DNA from: an uncultured Oscillibacter sp.
GTDB lineage: Bacteria > Bacillota > Clostridia > Oscillospirales > Oscillospiraceae
DNA: 6,903 bases
Direction of reading: 5' to 3'
Assembly: GCA_948435975.1 (NCBI GenBank)
Contig: CAOJHG010000116.1
Coordinates: forward strand, 1-6,903
Shown: piece after piece, positions 1 to 6,850 of the stretch
Layout: every line of letters starts with the position of its first letter
Position numbering within the stretch: position 1 is the first letter of the stretch
The notes under the pieces: model-generated
Databases searched by the model: none
What the model was told of the DNA's origin: nothing
Seen by the model: only the letters and a program-made list of their open reading frames with translations
Position numbers and translations under genes: made by a program

Positions 1-1504
1 ACGCGAACCCAGCGGCGTCCTGGTCCAGCAGAACACCGGTAATCTGAAATTTCTTCTGGGCCTGTTCCTGCTTCAAATCAGACAAAAACTGCTCCGGCAT
101 GGAGCAGTCGCCGTCGGTGACAAAGACCATATCCGCCTTCTCAAAACCCTCCTGCTCTATGAGCCGCAAAGCCTCCTTCAAAGGTGTGACATAATTGGTG
201 CCGCCGCCCAAAAAGGTTCCAGCAGCCCGGAGCACGTCCTCTTTGGTGTACGCTCCAGGCAGGAACAGGTCTGTATGAAAGTCATCTCTTCTGGCAAAAC
301 GAATCATCGCAAAGCGGCGCTTTTCCGCTGCGGCGATGTCCAACAGCGCCAGGGCCACCGCCTTGCACCAGGGAGCAGCCTCTCGTGCGGAATCGGACTC
401 ATCCAGCATACAGATAATATCCCCCCTGCCCTTGCAGAAGGGCTCCCGCCGCTGGTATTGCTTCAACCCCTTGCGCTGGAGCTTGCGCAGAAACAGGGGC
501 GCCGTCTCCGGCGCGGCCAGCAGGGCGAACTCCGCGCCCAATGCCCGGCTGACGTTCCCGCCCAGCTCCAGGCTGTAGGTCTCTCCGCGGCCGTAGGCAT
601 AGCTGTTCTTTCGCTTTCCGCGTATCAGCTCCTTCAAGCGCCCCAGATACCGGGCCGTCTCCAAAAGCATGGTGTTCTTGCGGATACGCTCCACCAGGGC
701 CCGGTCCGCTTCCATCTCCTGCGGGGAGGACGGGTCGTTGCCAGCGCCCCAGGCAAGCAGAATACTGGCGGTATCCTTGGCCTTTTCTGCGGCGGCATTT
801 GCCGCCATGCCGACCAGCATGGAGATGGCATTCTTGTTTTTGACTGCGTTGTCATGGCGGATACGCGCCACCGCCGCCGCCTGATTGGCCTGACTCTGCG
901 CCTGGTTGGCTGCGGCTATAATCTGAGCCTCCAGTCTGGCGTCCAGTGGCTGTGTCTCTGCCTGTTTCAATTGGTCTTGCAGCGCGTCCAGGCTGTCATT
1001 CCGCCTCTTCTCCAGCTGTTTTGAAAGCTCTTCCGGTCCCCACTTCCCACTGATTTGCTGTATCAGCTCGTCCAGCTGTCCGGCGGTCTGTGCCGCAAAT
1101 TCCTTTGCGGCGGCATAGGCCGGGAGCTGGCGTCCTCCGCAGGAGGATTTGGCAGCGGTGTAGTCCTCGCTCTGCATCATTGTCTCCAAAATGGGCTTGT
1201 TGAACTGCATCGCGCTCTCAGACAGCATTTCCTCGGGATTCTTTCGAAGATTCAGAGAATAAAAGCTCTGAAATATATCCCGGCACAGGGCTGGAAAGGT
1301 GGACAGCTGCTTGGAGCACAATTTCTCCAGCTTGTCAAATTCCGCATCCCCCTGGCGTAAGTCCTGGTATATCATATCCTCCAGCCTTGTGGAGCGGAAA
1401 AGGCGGTCCTGTTTCCCGCCGGAGCGGGGGGCTCTGGCCTGCTTCGCCAGCGGAGAGGCGGCCACATCCCGCAGGGTCTTGAAAAATATTGCCCGCTGCT
1501 TCAT
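1..1504 (-). CDS. VWA (von Willebrand A) domain protein, ViaA/CoxE-like; C-terminus beyond window
   Basis: An open frame of 501 codons with no stop, running off the left edge. The N-terminal half (1-345) is helical and unrecognised, with an Ala/Gln/Lys-rich, likely coiled-coil stretch at about 157-250. Residues 300-345 (SYAYGRGETYSLELGGNVSR and on) precede a VWA domain from about 360. The MIDAS metal site is complete: DESDS (368-372, the DxSxS motif), Thr436 in GGGTNY and Asp464 in FVTDGD. This layout of a long helical N-terminus with a C-terminal VWA domain resembles ViaA, the partner of the MoxR-family AAA+ ATPase RavA; a partner ATPase is expected but is not in this window. The start at 1504 overlaps the preceding stop (ATGA) and has a G-rich AGGGGGG 9 bases upstream; an in-frame ATG at 1525 lacks such a site. 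QDRLF at 32-36 loosely resembles a clamp-binding motif. Domain call is firm; function is inferred. Confidence 0.88.
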   Translation of the reverse strand, partial: MKQRAIFFKTLRDVAASPLAKQARAPRSGGKQDRLFRSTRLEDMIYQDLRQGDAEFDKLEKLCSKQLSTFPALCRDIFQSFYSLNLRKNPEEMLSESAMQFNKPILETMMQSEDYTAAKSSCGGRQLPAYAAAKEFAAQTAGQLDELIQQISGKWGPEELSKQLEKRRNDSLDALQDQLKQAETQPLDARLEAQIIAAANQAQSQANQAAAVARIRHDNAVKNKNAISMLVGMAANAAAEKAKDTASILLAWGAGNDPSSPQEMEADRALVERIRKNTMLLETARYLGRLKELIRGKRKNSYAYGRGETYSLELGGNVSRALGAEFALLAAPETAPLFLRKLQRKGLKQYQRREPFCKGRGDIICMLDESDSAREAAPWCKAVALALLDIAAAEKRRFAMIRFARRDDFHTDLFLPGAYTKEDVLRAAGTFLGGGTNYVTPLKEALRLIEQEGFEKADMVFVTDGDCSMPEQFLSDLKQEQAQKKFQITGVLLDQDAAGFA

Positions 1505-1608
1505 CCTCTGCCGCCCCCCTCGCATACCGCCGGTTTCCGCACCAGGGAAAAAGCGTCCAGGACTGCGGCTGTAAAAGGGCTCTGTGCCTTCCTGTATGAA
1601 TTGTCCAT
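1501..1608 (-). CDS. 35-residue hypothetical small protein
   Basis: A short frame with strong translation signals: GGAGGT at 1614-1619 ends 5 bases before the ATG, and its TGA overlaps the VWA gene start (ATGA, 1504-1501). The product begins MDNSYRKAQSPFTAAVLDAF and ends CEGGGRG; it has no signal peptide, membrane segment or recognised domain. It starts 16 bases after the stop of the broken methyltransferase-like gene. The role could be a real microprotein, a leader that couples ribosomes onto the VWA gene, or the 5' remnant of a larger gene that once sat between the two (a MoxR-type ATPase would be expected near a VWA gene, but nothing in these 35 residues identifies one). Confidence 0.5.
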   Translation of the reverse strand: MDNSYRKAQSPFTAAVLDAFSLVRKPAVCEGGGRG

Positions 1609-1613
1609 TTTAT

Positions 1614-1619
1614 ACCTCC
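1614..1619 (-). promoter_or_regulatory. Strong ribosome binding site for the 35-residue frame
   Basis: GGAGGT on the minus strand, 5 bases before the ATG at 1608. It is the best translation signal between the broken methyltransferase-like gene and the VWA gene, and is the main reason to call the small frame. Confidence 0.6.
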
Positions 1620-1624
1620 ATCCT

Positions 1625-2162
1625 TTATGATGCGGCTGCGTAATGGAGCGCATAGACCCCATTTCCGCATGAGATGTATTGACCAGGGTGTTCGTAAACG
1701 GTGGCCCGTATCCGGTCACGGTAATGGGCGTTCTTTTTTGCCTTTGGGTGGTGTTCCAGCAAATCGCCCAGGTCAGACAGCTTGGCCCGGCCCCCCAGTG
1801 ATTCCATGGTCATGCGAATCAAATGGTGCCAGGTCAGGGCCGGACTGTCGGATGTGCGCAAGTCCACGACGGCCTCCTTACGCACAGAAAAGGGGACCAC
1901 CAGGGACTCCGGCTTGTGCCAGAGCAGAAGATACTCGGTCACCACCGGGATAAACGGCTTTTGATAGGTTCGGGTATCGCTGGTGCAGTTAAATTGCCCC
2001 TTGACGATAAAGGCTTCCGGCTTCCCTACGCGAATCAGGTCCTGCTGGATGGAATAAAACCGCCCTTTGGAGCGGATATCCCCGACCAGAATCCACCGCC
2101 TCCTTCATCTGAAGCTCCTGTTCCAATCTTTTTTGTGGTGTATACCGGTGAAGCTCCTGCAT
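1625..2162 (-). pseudogene. Broken gene: DNA methyltransferase C-terminal remnant plus HARE-HTH-like winged helix
   Basis: The ATG at 2162 overlaps the upstream stop (TAATG) with AGGAGG 10 bases before it, so initiation is credible. It encodes MQELHRYTPQKRLEQELQM and continues to about residue 24. That frame then decays to a TAA near 1989, while a +1 frame, open from just after position 2105, runs 155 residues from 2092 to the TAA at 1627-1625. In the +1 frame, residues 1-72 read ILVGDIRSKGRFYSI, then VKGQFNC and TEYLLLWHKP. This resembles the segment after the catalytic motif in N4/N6 DNA methyltransferases (GDxRxxG, IIKxQhN, hEYLLxxxK). Residues 86-149 (TWHHLIRMTMESLGG, HPKAKKN, GNGVYAL) resemble a HARE-HTH-type winged helix. 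No DPPY or FxGxG motif exists in any frame here, so methyltransferase activity is not expected. Likely origin is an internal deletion plus frameshift; a small DNA-binding product remains possible. Family assignment is from recalled patterns. Confidence 0.55.
2099..2105 (-). promoter_or_regulatory. Internal AAGGAGG exactly at the frame break of the methyltransferase-like gene
   Basis: A consensus Shine-Dalgarno-like AAGGAGG sits inside the frame that starts at 2162, six bases before the ATT codon (2092) that begins the methyltransferase-like frame. It could serve as a ribosome binding site for a non-standard start, stimulate frameshifting, or be chance, since AAG GAG simply encodes Lys-Glu. 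Confidence 0.3.
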
Positions 2163-2542
2163 TATGCAGCGCCCTCCTTTTTCACAACATAGTCCCGGCA
2201 CAGCCGGATGACCTTCTCACAATCGTCCATCTCCATCATCCCGATGTGGGCCTCTCCCACCGGAAGGCGGAGCTCCCCGGCCAACCAGCGATAGGCAGCG
2301 CTCCGGGTCCAGCCGCGGCCCTTCCAGAAGCGGTCGAATACCTGGTGGGTTTCCTGGCGTTTCAGCCGCAGCACGGTGTTGGCCACCTTCCCCATGGGCT
2401 GATCTGTGCCCTTGTAGCAGCCCACATAGGCATTGCACATGGTACACAGATAGATGGGCTCCTTTCCCTTCCTGTACAGGACATTGGAATGGGTTTTCAC
2501 GATTTTTCCGCCGCAGTAGCGGCAGACCTTGGGAATATCCAT
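2162..2542 (-). CDS. DUF3268-type zinc-finger protein
   Basis: A 126-residue protein. The N-terminal zinc-binding part has CRYC (7-10) and CTMC (33-36), spaced as one four-cysteine finger. It is followed by NAYVGCYKGTDQPMG (37-51), then a helical region with H66, FD (69-70), W73, AYRWLA (83-88) and HIGMMEMDDC (99-108). This order matches my recollection of the DUF3268 zinc-finger family found in phages and mobile elements, whose function is unknown; nucleic-acid binding is a reasonable guess only. The start at 2542 has AAGGGGG 7 bases upstream and lies 24 bases after the restored clamp stop. Its TAA overlaps the next ATG as TAATG, so the two genes are probably translationally coupled. A longer out-of-frame extension of the clamp gene covers most of this gene, which supports the view that the clamp frame is broken rather than long. 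Confidence 0.85.
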   Translation of the reverse strand: MDIPKVCRYCGGKIVKTHSNVLYRKGKEPIYLCTMCNAYVGCYKGTDQPMGKVANTVLRLKRQETHQVFDRFWKGRGWTRSAAYRWLAGELRLPVGEAHIGMMEMDDCEKVIRLCRDYVVKKEGAA

Positions 2543-2566
2543 CGGTTTTCCCCCTTCTGTTCCACT

Positions 2567-3683
2567 TCACGCGGCCCGTTTCCCGCGCGCTTCCGCCGTC
2601 TTGGGCGGGCACATGGGGCATTGCAGATAGCGCGTCCCCATGTGGCGCACCGCCAGCAGGCCAGCGCTGTCGAACTCCAGTGTGACGCCGCCCTTGAGCT
2701 GCTTTCAGGTACGCCAGCAGCACGCATGGGTCGTAATAGAGCACCCGGTCCGGCTTGTCCAGGACCAGAGCCTCTACCGGAAGCGCCGAGGTTCCGCAGG
2801 CGCTTTGGGCGCTTACCACAAGGGTATGCTCCCGGAAGTCCAGGGCAATCCGGCCCTTGTCCCCCTCCTGTAGGGCGGTCACGGTGGACAGGGCGGCGCT
2901 CAGAGCCTCCGCTTGGACACAGACGGCGTACCGGCCCTGAAATCGCTCCAGCACAGCGGCGGCATTGGGAAATACCCCCTCCATGAGCCGTGCGGAAAAG
3001 AGCAGTGTGCCATTCCAAAAGACGGCGCTTTTCCCGGCCAGGCCCATCTCATAGACATCAGAATCCCGTGAGAGGGAGGCCAGGACGGCCAGCGAACGAA
3101 CGGGGACCAGCAGTTCAGACTGCCCCTTGCAGGCGGCGTCTCCTGCGGCCTCCAGTACACAGAAGCCGTTGGTGCTCCGCCCTTTCAGACCGTTCTGGTC
3201 CAGAACGAGCTGGACACAGCCCATCAGAGGGGCTTCCGGCTGGGAAGCTGTGGCAATGGCGGTCTGCTGGACCAGTGTACGCAGACCGGTAACGGCGGTT
3301 GTGTCCTCCGGGTAGGGCAGCTCCAGGGCGGGGTATCGCGCACCGGGGAGTACGTCCAACTCGTATGCCGCAGCACCGGATCGGATGGATAGCCGTCCGC
3401 CATTGCTCTGTTCCAAAGTCACCGTCTCATCGGGAAGCCGGGACAGAATTTGGGGGAGCAGCCGGGCGGTAGCAATGACGCTCCCGCACTCTGCCGTCTC
3501 CACGCACATAGAGGTGCGGATGAAGATGCTCTGGTTTGTGGCCGTCAGGGTGAGGATGGAGCGCACGGCGTCCGCCTGGATGTGGATACCGCAGAGTTCT
3601 TGCGGGGACGGGGGCCTTGCTGCGGCGTAGGATACCTGCTTTGCCAGCAGCAACAGTCCCTCCCTGCTGCATTGGACACGCAT
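2567..3683 (-). pseudogene. dnaN: DnaN-like DNA polymerase III beta sliding clamp, frame broken by one extra base near 2702
   Basis: The family forms a ring that slides on DNA and tethers polymerases and other partners. Clamp hallmarks are TATNQSIFIRT (47-57, matching the TDLEIGI-type strand), STNGF (170-174, the ATDGYRLA position) and FSARLMEGVFPN (229-240, matching the sRLieGxyPd motif). Codon 327 is followed by GCAGCTC; dropping the base at 2702 restores LAYLKQLKGG and then 42 more residues to a TGA at 2569-2567, giving about 371 residues, the usual clamp length. That tail contains YLQCPMCPP where most clamps end YLxMPMR, so the PM pair is kept but followed by an unusual 13-residue Pro/Cys/basic extension. 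Read without correction the frame runs to 2217, giving 488 residues with a nonsense tail overlapping the next gene. AAAGGAGG at 3691-3698 sits 7 bases before the ATG. The break could be a real mutation, a sequencing error or recoding. Clamp identity is confident; functionality is not. Confidence 0.85.
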
Positions 3684-3701
3684 AGCGGTCCCTCCTTTGT
3701 G

Positions 3702-6700
3702 TTATGCAATTTGAAACAAGAGGATTTGGTCCTCCGTGATTCCGGGGGCTGATTTGCTTCGCCTGCGTTTCTGAAATGTCACGGCGGCACACAGCTCCAG
3801 GGACGGCGCCAGGACGGGCGCTGCCGGTTCTGGGGGCTGTTCCGCCTGTTCCGCTGGATGGACTGTCTCCACCGGCGGAGCCTCTGGCAAAGCGGGTCCG
3901 GCTGCGGCCTGGGGCGGCTTCAAAACGGCCATGCGCTTGAACATGGAGGCCACATCCTCCACACTGTCCTTGAGGCCCAGCATCAGCTCCCTGGCCATCA
4001 AGGTGGTCATGTCCTCACACTCGCTCATAGCGGCCAGGCCCTCTTCGGAGAAGGAGCCCTCAATCATGCCCGCCGCCGCCAGCTTGGAGGCCATGAGCTT
4101 AATGGCCTTGTGCTGCATGGTGTCCTGATAGTAGAGCAGGTAGACCTCTACCCGCGGTGCGGTCTGATTGATCCGCCAGGAGCGGCGGCTGGCCTGCCGC
4201 AGGGTGAAGAGCTTATACCCGATGTCGTAAAAAATCAGGGTGGTGAAGGCGTTCAGGTCCAGGCCCGTCTCAATGAGCGAGGGGTTGGCAATCAGGACCT
4301 GAAGCCCATTTGCCAGCTGGGACTCTACCCACGCCTCCCGTTCGTCTGTACGGACCTTGGCGGGTAGGATGACTGTGTGCCAGCCGCGTTCACACAAAAG
4401 CCGCTGAAGCCGCTCCTGGGTGTCCAGCCGGGTCCAGTTGGTGTAGATGATAACGCGTTCTCCGGCAGCCAGCTTTTGTGCTGTGATATTCAACACCATT
4501 TCATCCTTGGGCTGGTTTACATCCGGGGCCAAGACGTCTGCCGGTTCCACCAGGGGACAGTTGGACTCCGGGTGCAGGATGGGCTTATGGCCGTAGGGCT
4601 GGTCCGGGTAAGCGGTCAGCAGGTTCAGATAGGCAGAGAGTATCCTCCGGGCCGCAGCTCTATCCTCCTTCAGTGTCTGCTGAAGCAGCGCTTCCAGCCG
4701 CTTATACTCTCGTTCCACAGGTGCGGGCATGGACAGCGGAACGGGAATTTCTTCATACTCCGGCAGGTCCTTTCCCATATCGCTCAGAGACAGGAATGCC
4801 GTGTGCTCCAGCAGGAAACGGGAATACACCAGCGGGGAAACGCCGGGCAGCAGACGGGCAGAGACCTTGGTGCGGAGGGTGCGCCGGTTGACACTGTACT
4901 CCGGGTCTTCCTCCCGGTAGATATTCTGAAGCACGCCATACCCCTCGTCGAATTTCGAGGGCGCCCGGTAGTCCATGCCGTCCCTCTCCATCAGATGGGG
5001 CACAACGCGGTAAAGCAGGTGGAAAATACCGGAGCTGTAGCCGTTGATGAGCGTGGCGGTCATACCCACCACCTTTTTTGCCGTGCCGAACAGCTCTGCC
5101 ATTGCCTCACCTTGGCCGGATTTATTGTTGTATTGGTGCAGTTCATCCACGATAAGGCCGTAGATACGTCCCTTGTATTTGCGTTTGATATAGGAGCTCA
5201 GAGGGTAAAAACGGGTGGCCCCCTTGGCGGGAAACGGCGTATCCGGGCAGTCCATGAGCCGCAGAAGCGCGTCTTTGGCGGCGGCGCTGTTGACATGAGA
5301 TAGATGCTCATAGGCCAGCGGACGGCATATAAAGCCGTATCCGCCGATTTTGCCCCACGTAACCTGCCTGCGCCACTGGTCTGGATTCAATGCGGTCCAG
5401 AGCGGCGCACCGCACACGGCGCATTTGTGATTCTTGCGATGCTCCCGGCGGAAAAAGCGGGAGTTGGCAGGGATGTGGCATCGGTCTTTTCCGTCCTGCA
5501 TAATTGCCGCGCCGCAGTCCGGGCAGCAGAATACCGGCAGCTCTGGAGGTATATCCTCAGCCGCCCCTTCATGCAGGGGCGGGTCACGGTCAATACACAG
5601 GCCCTCCCGGTTCCAGCGCCGCCAGACCACAGCGGGAGCGCGCATATAGCCGTCCCGCGCATTCTCTTTGGAGAGAATGGCATAACAGCTTTTTGTACCG
5701 CGCTCATACAGCTGGTACAGGCGGTCGAGCTCGGTGATCGAGCGGACCACGGATGCAAACGTGTCCGGCAGGGTTTCCTCAATTTCCCGCACCCACTTTT
5801 TGGCGACATGAGAGGGGCACAGGACCAGATTAAAGGTCTTGTGCCTCCTGCCGCCCTGCTGGTGGACATGAAGTCCGGCGGTGGCCGCCGCGATGGCTGC
5901 CGCTCCCAGCTTGCTCTTTCCGCTCCCGCACTCGGCAACGATGAGTCCCACCTTACTGCGCTGGAGCTGCCGCTTGATGGACTCCGCCGCCGCCAGCTGG
6001 GCGTCATACAGGGAGTACCCGGCCTGGGTCTGGATATACTGGTTGATCTCCAGCACTTCCTGGGACAGCGGCTCCTTGGCCGGGTCGAATAGAGGCGTGA
6101 ACAGACCCTTGATCCGTTCCGCTACCGTCACGCCGAAGGTGTTCAGATAATCGGTGACGGAGTTCAGGCTGTCCAGCGGGGAGGGGCCGGGAACTGTACC
6201 GGGGATGGAGAGGGCTCCGCTTTTCAGGCCCTTCTCCAATATCTCTGCAATATTCTTGTCTCCGATGCTACAGCGCAGAATCCACGCCTCCAGCTTCTGA
6301 GAGACGCTTTTGACCTGGAGCGGGTGCAGGATATCCCTGCGTATCAATTCCTCCAGGACGTACTCCTGAAACTCCGGGATGAGGGGAATTGCGGTCTTTT
6401 GGTCCACCGCCTGGAAGAGCTCCGCCCGGTCGCCAGGGGTACAGAAAATGTAGGTGCTGCGGAGCGGCGGCTTCTGCTGTGACGGCTGGTCCTGCTTTGA
6501 TTCTCTGCCGCTGGGGGTGTCCACGGCATCCTGTCCGTCGTCCTCGGCCAGGATTGTGGCCTGGGCATACGTGCCGTCGTGGTCCAGAATCCGGCGGTAT
6601 CCTTTCTCCTTTGCCTGGAGACTCAGGCGAACCTCACCCTCGATTTCGATGGCGGCTCCGCCATAGATGGCGTCTGCCAAACCACAGACCACTTCCGGGT

Positions 6701-6839
6701 AGCCGCCGAAGCGCAGCGCGGCTAAGGCCGGACTCTGGCCGCTGGCGCTGTCCCACACCACCACGTCTGCATATCCAGTCAGACAGATACCGTTTTTGGG
6801 GTCGCAGTAGGTGAGCTTCATGAGTTTTGTGGGTTCCAT
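3702..6839 (-). CDS. SF2/SNF2-like DEAD/DEAH-box helicase with zinc-ribbon insert and C-terminal clamp-binding motif
   Basis: A 1045-residue ATP-dependent nucleic-acid motor. Visible motifs are Walker A AECGSGKS (about 302-309), a DELH Walker B box (565-568), motif III GMTAT (592-596), a second RecA-like lobe with VIIYTNW (796-802), motif V around ETGLDL (857-862) and motif VI QASRRSWRINQ (882-892), which is SNF2-like (QxxxRxxRxxQ). Two CxxC pairs, CPDC (439-442) and CAVC (473-476), sit between Walker A and the DELH box and look like an inserted zinc ribbon. Residues 1-270 are not recognised. Residues about 974-1015 are a Pro/Ala/Glu-rich, probably disordered linker, followed by basic KRRRSK and a terminal QILLF (1038-1042). 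AAAGGAG lies 11 bases before the chosen ATG; a better-spaced ATG at 6843 opens another, short frame. The gene leads the visible operon, 18 bases before the clamp gene. The helicase family is certain; the substrate and exact role (replication, repair or restart) are inference. Confidence 0.93.
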   Translation of the reverse strand: MEPTKLMKLTYCDPKNGICLTGYADVVVWDSASGQSPALAALRFGGYPEVVCGLADAIYGGAAIEIEGEVRLSLQAKEKGYRRILDHDGTYAQATILAEDDGQDAVDTPSGRESKQDQPSQQKPPLRSTYIFCTPGDRAELFQAVDQKTAIPLIPEFQEYVLEELIRRDILHPLQVKSVSQKLEAWILRCSIGDKNIAEILEKGLKSGALSIPGTVPGPSPLDSLNSVTDYLNTFGVTVAERIKGLFTPLFDPAKEPLSQEVLEINQYIQTQAGYSLYDAQLAAAESIKRQLQRSKVGLIVAECGSGKSKLGAAAIAAATAGLHVHQQGGRRHKTFNLVLCPSHVAKKWVREIEETLPDTFASVVRSITELDRLYQLYERGTKSCYAILSKENARDGYMRAPAVVWRRWNREGLCIDRDPPLHEGAAEDIPPELPVFCCPDCGAAIMQDGKDRCHIPANSRFFRREHRKNHKCAVCGAPLWTALNPDQWRRQVTWGKIGGYGFICRPLAYEHLSHVNSAAAKDALLRLMDCPDTPFPAKGATRFYPLSSYIKRKYKGRIYGLIVDELHQYNNKSGQGEAMAELFGTAKKVVGMTATLINGYSSGIFHLLYRVVPHLMERDGMDYRAPSKFDEGYGVLQNIYREEDPEYSVNRRTLRTKVSARLLPGVSPLVYSRFLLEHTAFLSLSDMGKDLPEYEEIPVPLSMPAPVEREYKRLEALLQQTLKEDRAAARRILSAYLNLLTAYPDQPYGHKPILHPESNCPLVEPADVLAPDVNQPKDEMVLNITAQKLAAGERVIIYTNWTRLDTQERLQRLLCERGWHTVILPAKVRTDEREAWVESQLANGLQVLIANPSLIETGLDLNAFTTLIFYDIGYKLFTLRQASRRSWRINQTAPRVEVYLLYYQDTMQHKAIKLMASKLAAAGMIEGSFSEEGLAAMSECEDMTTLMARELMLGLKDSVEDVASMFKRMAVLKPPQAAAGPALPEAPPVETVHPAEQAEQPPEPAAPVLAPSLELCAAVTFQKRRRSKSAPGITEDQILLFQIA

Positions 6840-6850
6840 TCATTGAGCTG

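Noticed and set aside
275..1024. 249-codon open frame on the plus strand
   Set aside because: It is the antisense shadow of the VWA gene, whose minus-strand frame shows a complete MIDAS motif.
1523..1525. Alternative upstream start for the VWA protein, seven codons earlier
   Set aside because: In frame but without a ribosome binding site; the ATG at 1504 has the ATGA overlap and a purine-rich AGGGGGG at suitable distance.
1335..1670. 111-codon minus-strand frame overlapping the VWA start
   Set aside because: No ribosome binding site, and it overlaps two better-supported frames (the 35-residue frame and the VWA gene).
2217..2700. C-terminal extension of the clamp frame to 488 residues as a true fusion
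   Set aside because: The extension overlaps the zinc-finger gene in another frame, is Arg/Gly/Pro-rich without domain character, and the shifted frame gives the correct clamp ending instead.
1823..2986. 387-codon open frame on the plus strand
   Set aside because: It lies antisense to the clamp, zinc-finger and methyltransferase-like genes, is low-complexity and Pro/Arg-rich at its end, has no recognisable domain and no convincing ribosome binding site.
2497..3018. 173-codon minus-strand frame inside the clamp gene
   Set aside because: Out-of-frame shadow with biased Arg/Gly/Pro content and no motif.
4377..6092. Two adjacent plus-strand open frames (308 and 262 codons)
   Set aside because: Both are antisense to the helicase, which has all expected motor motifs; the plus-strand products show no family features.
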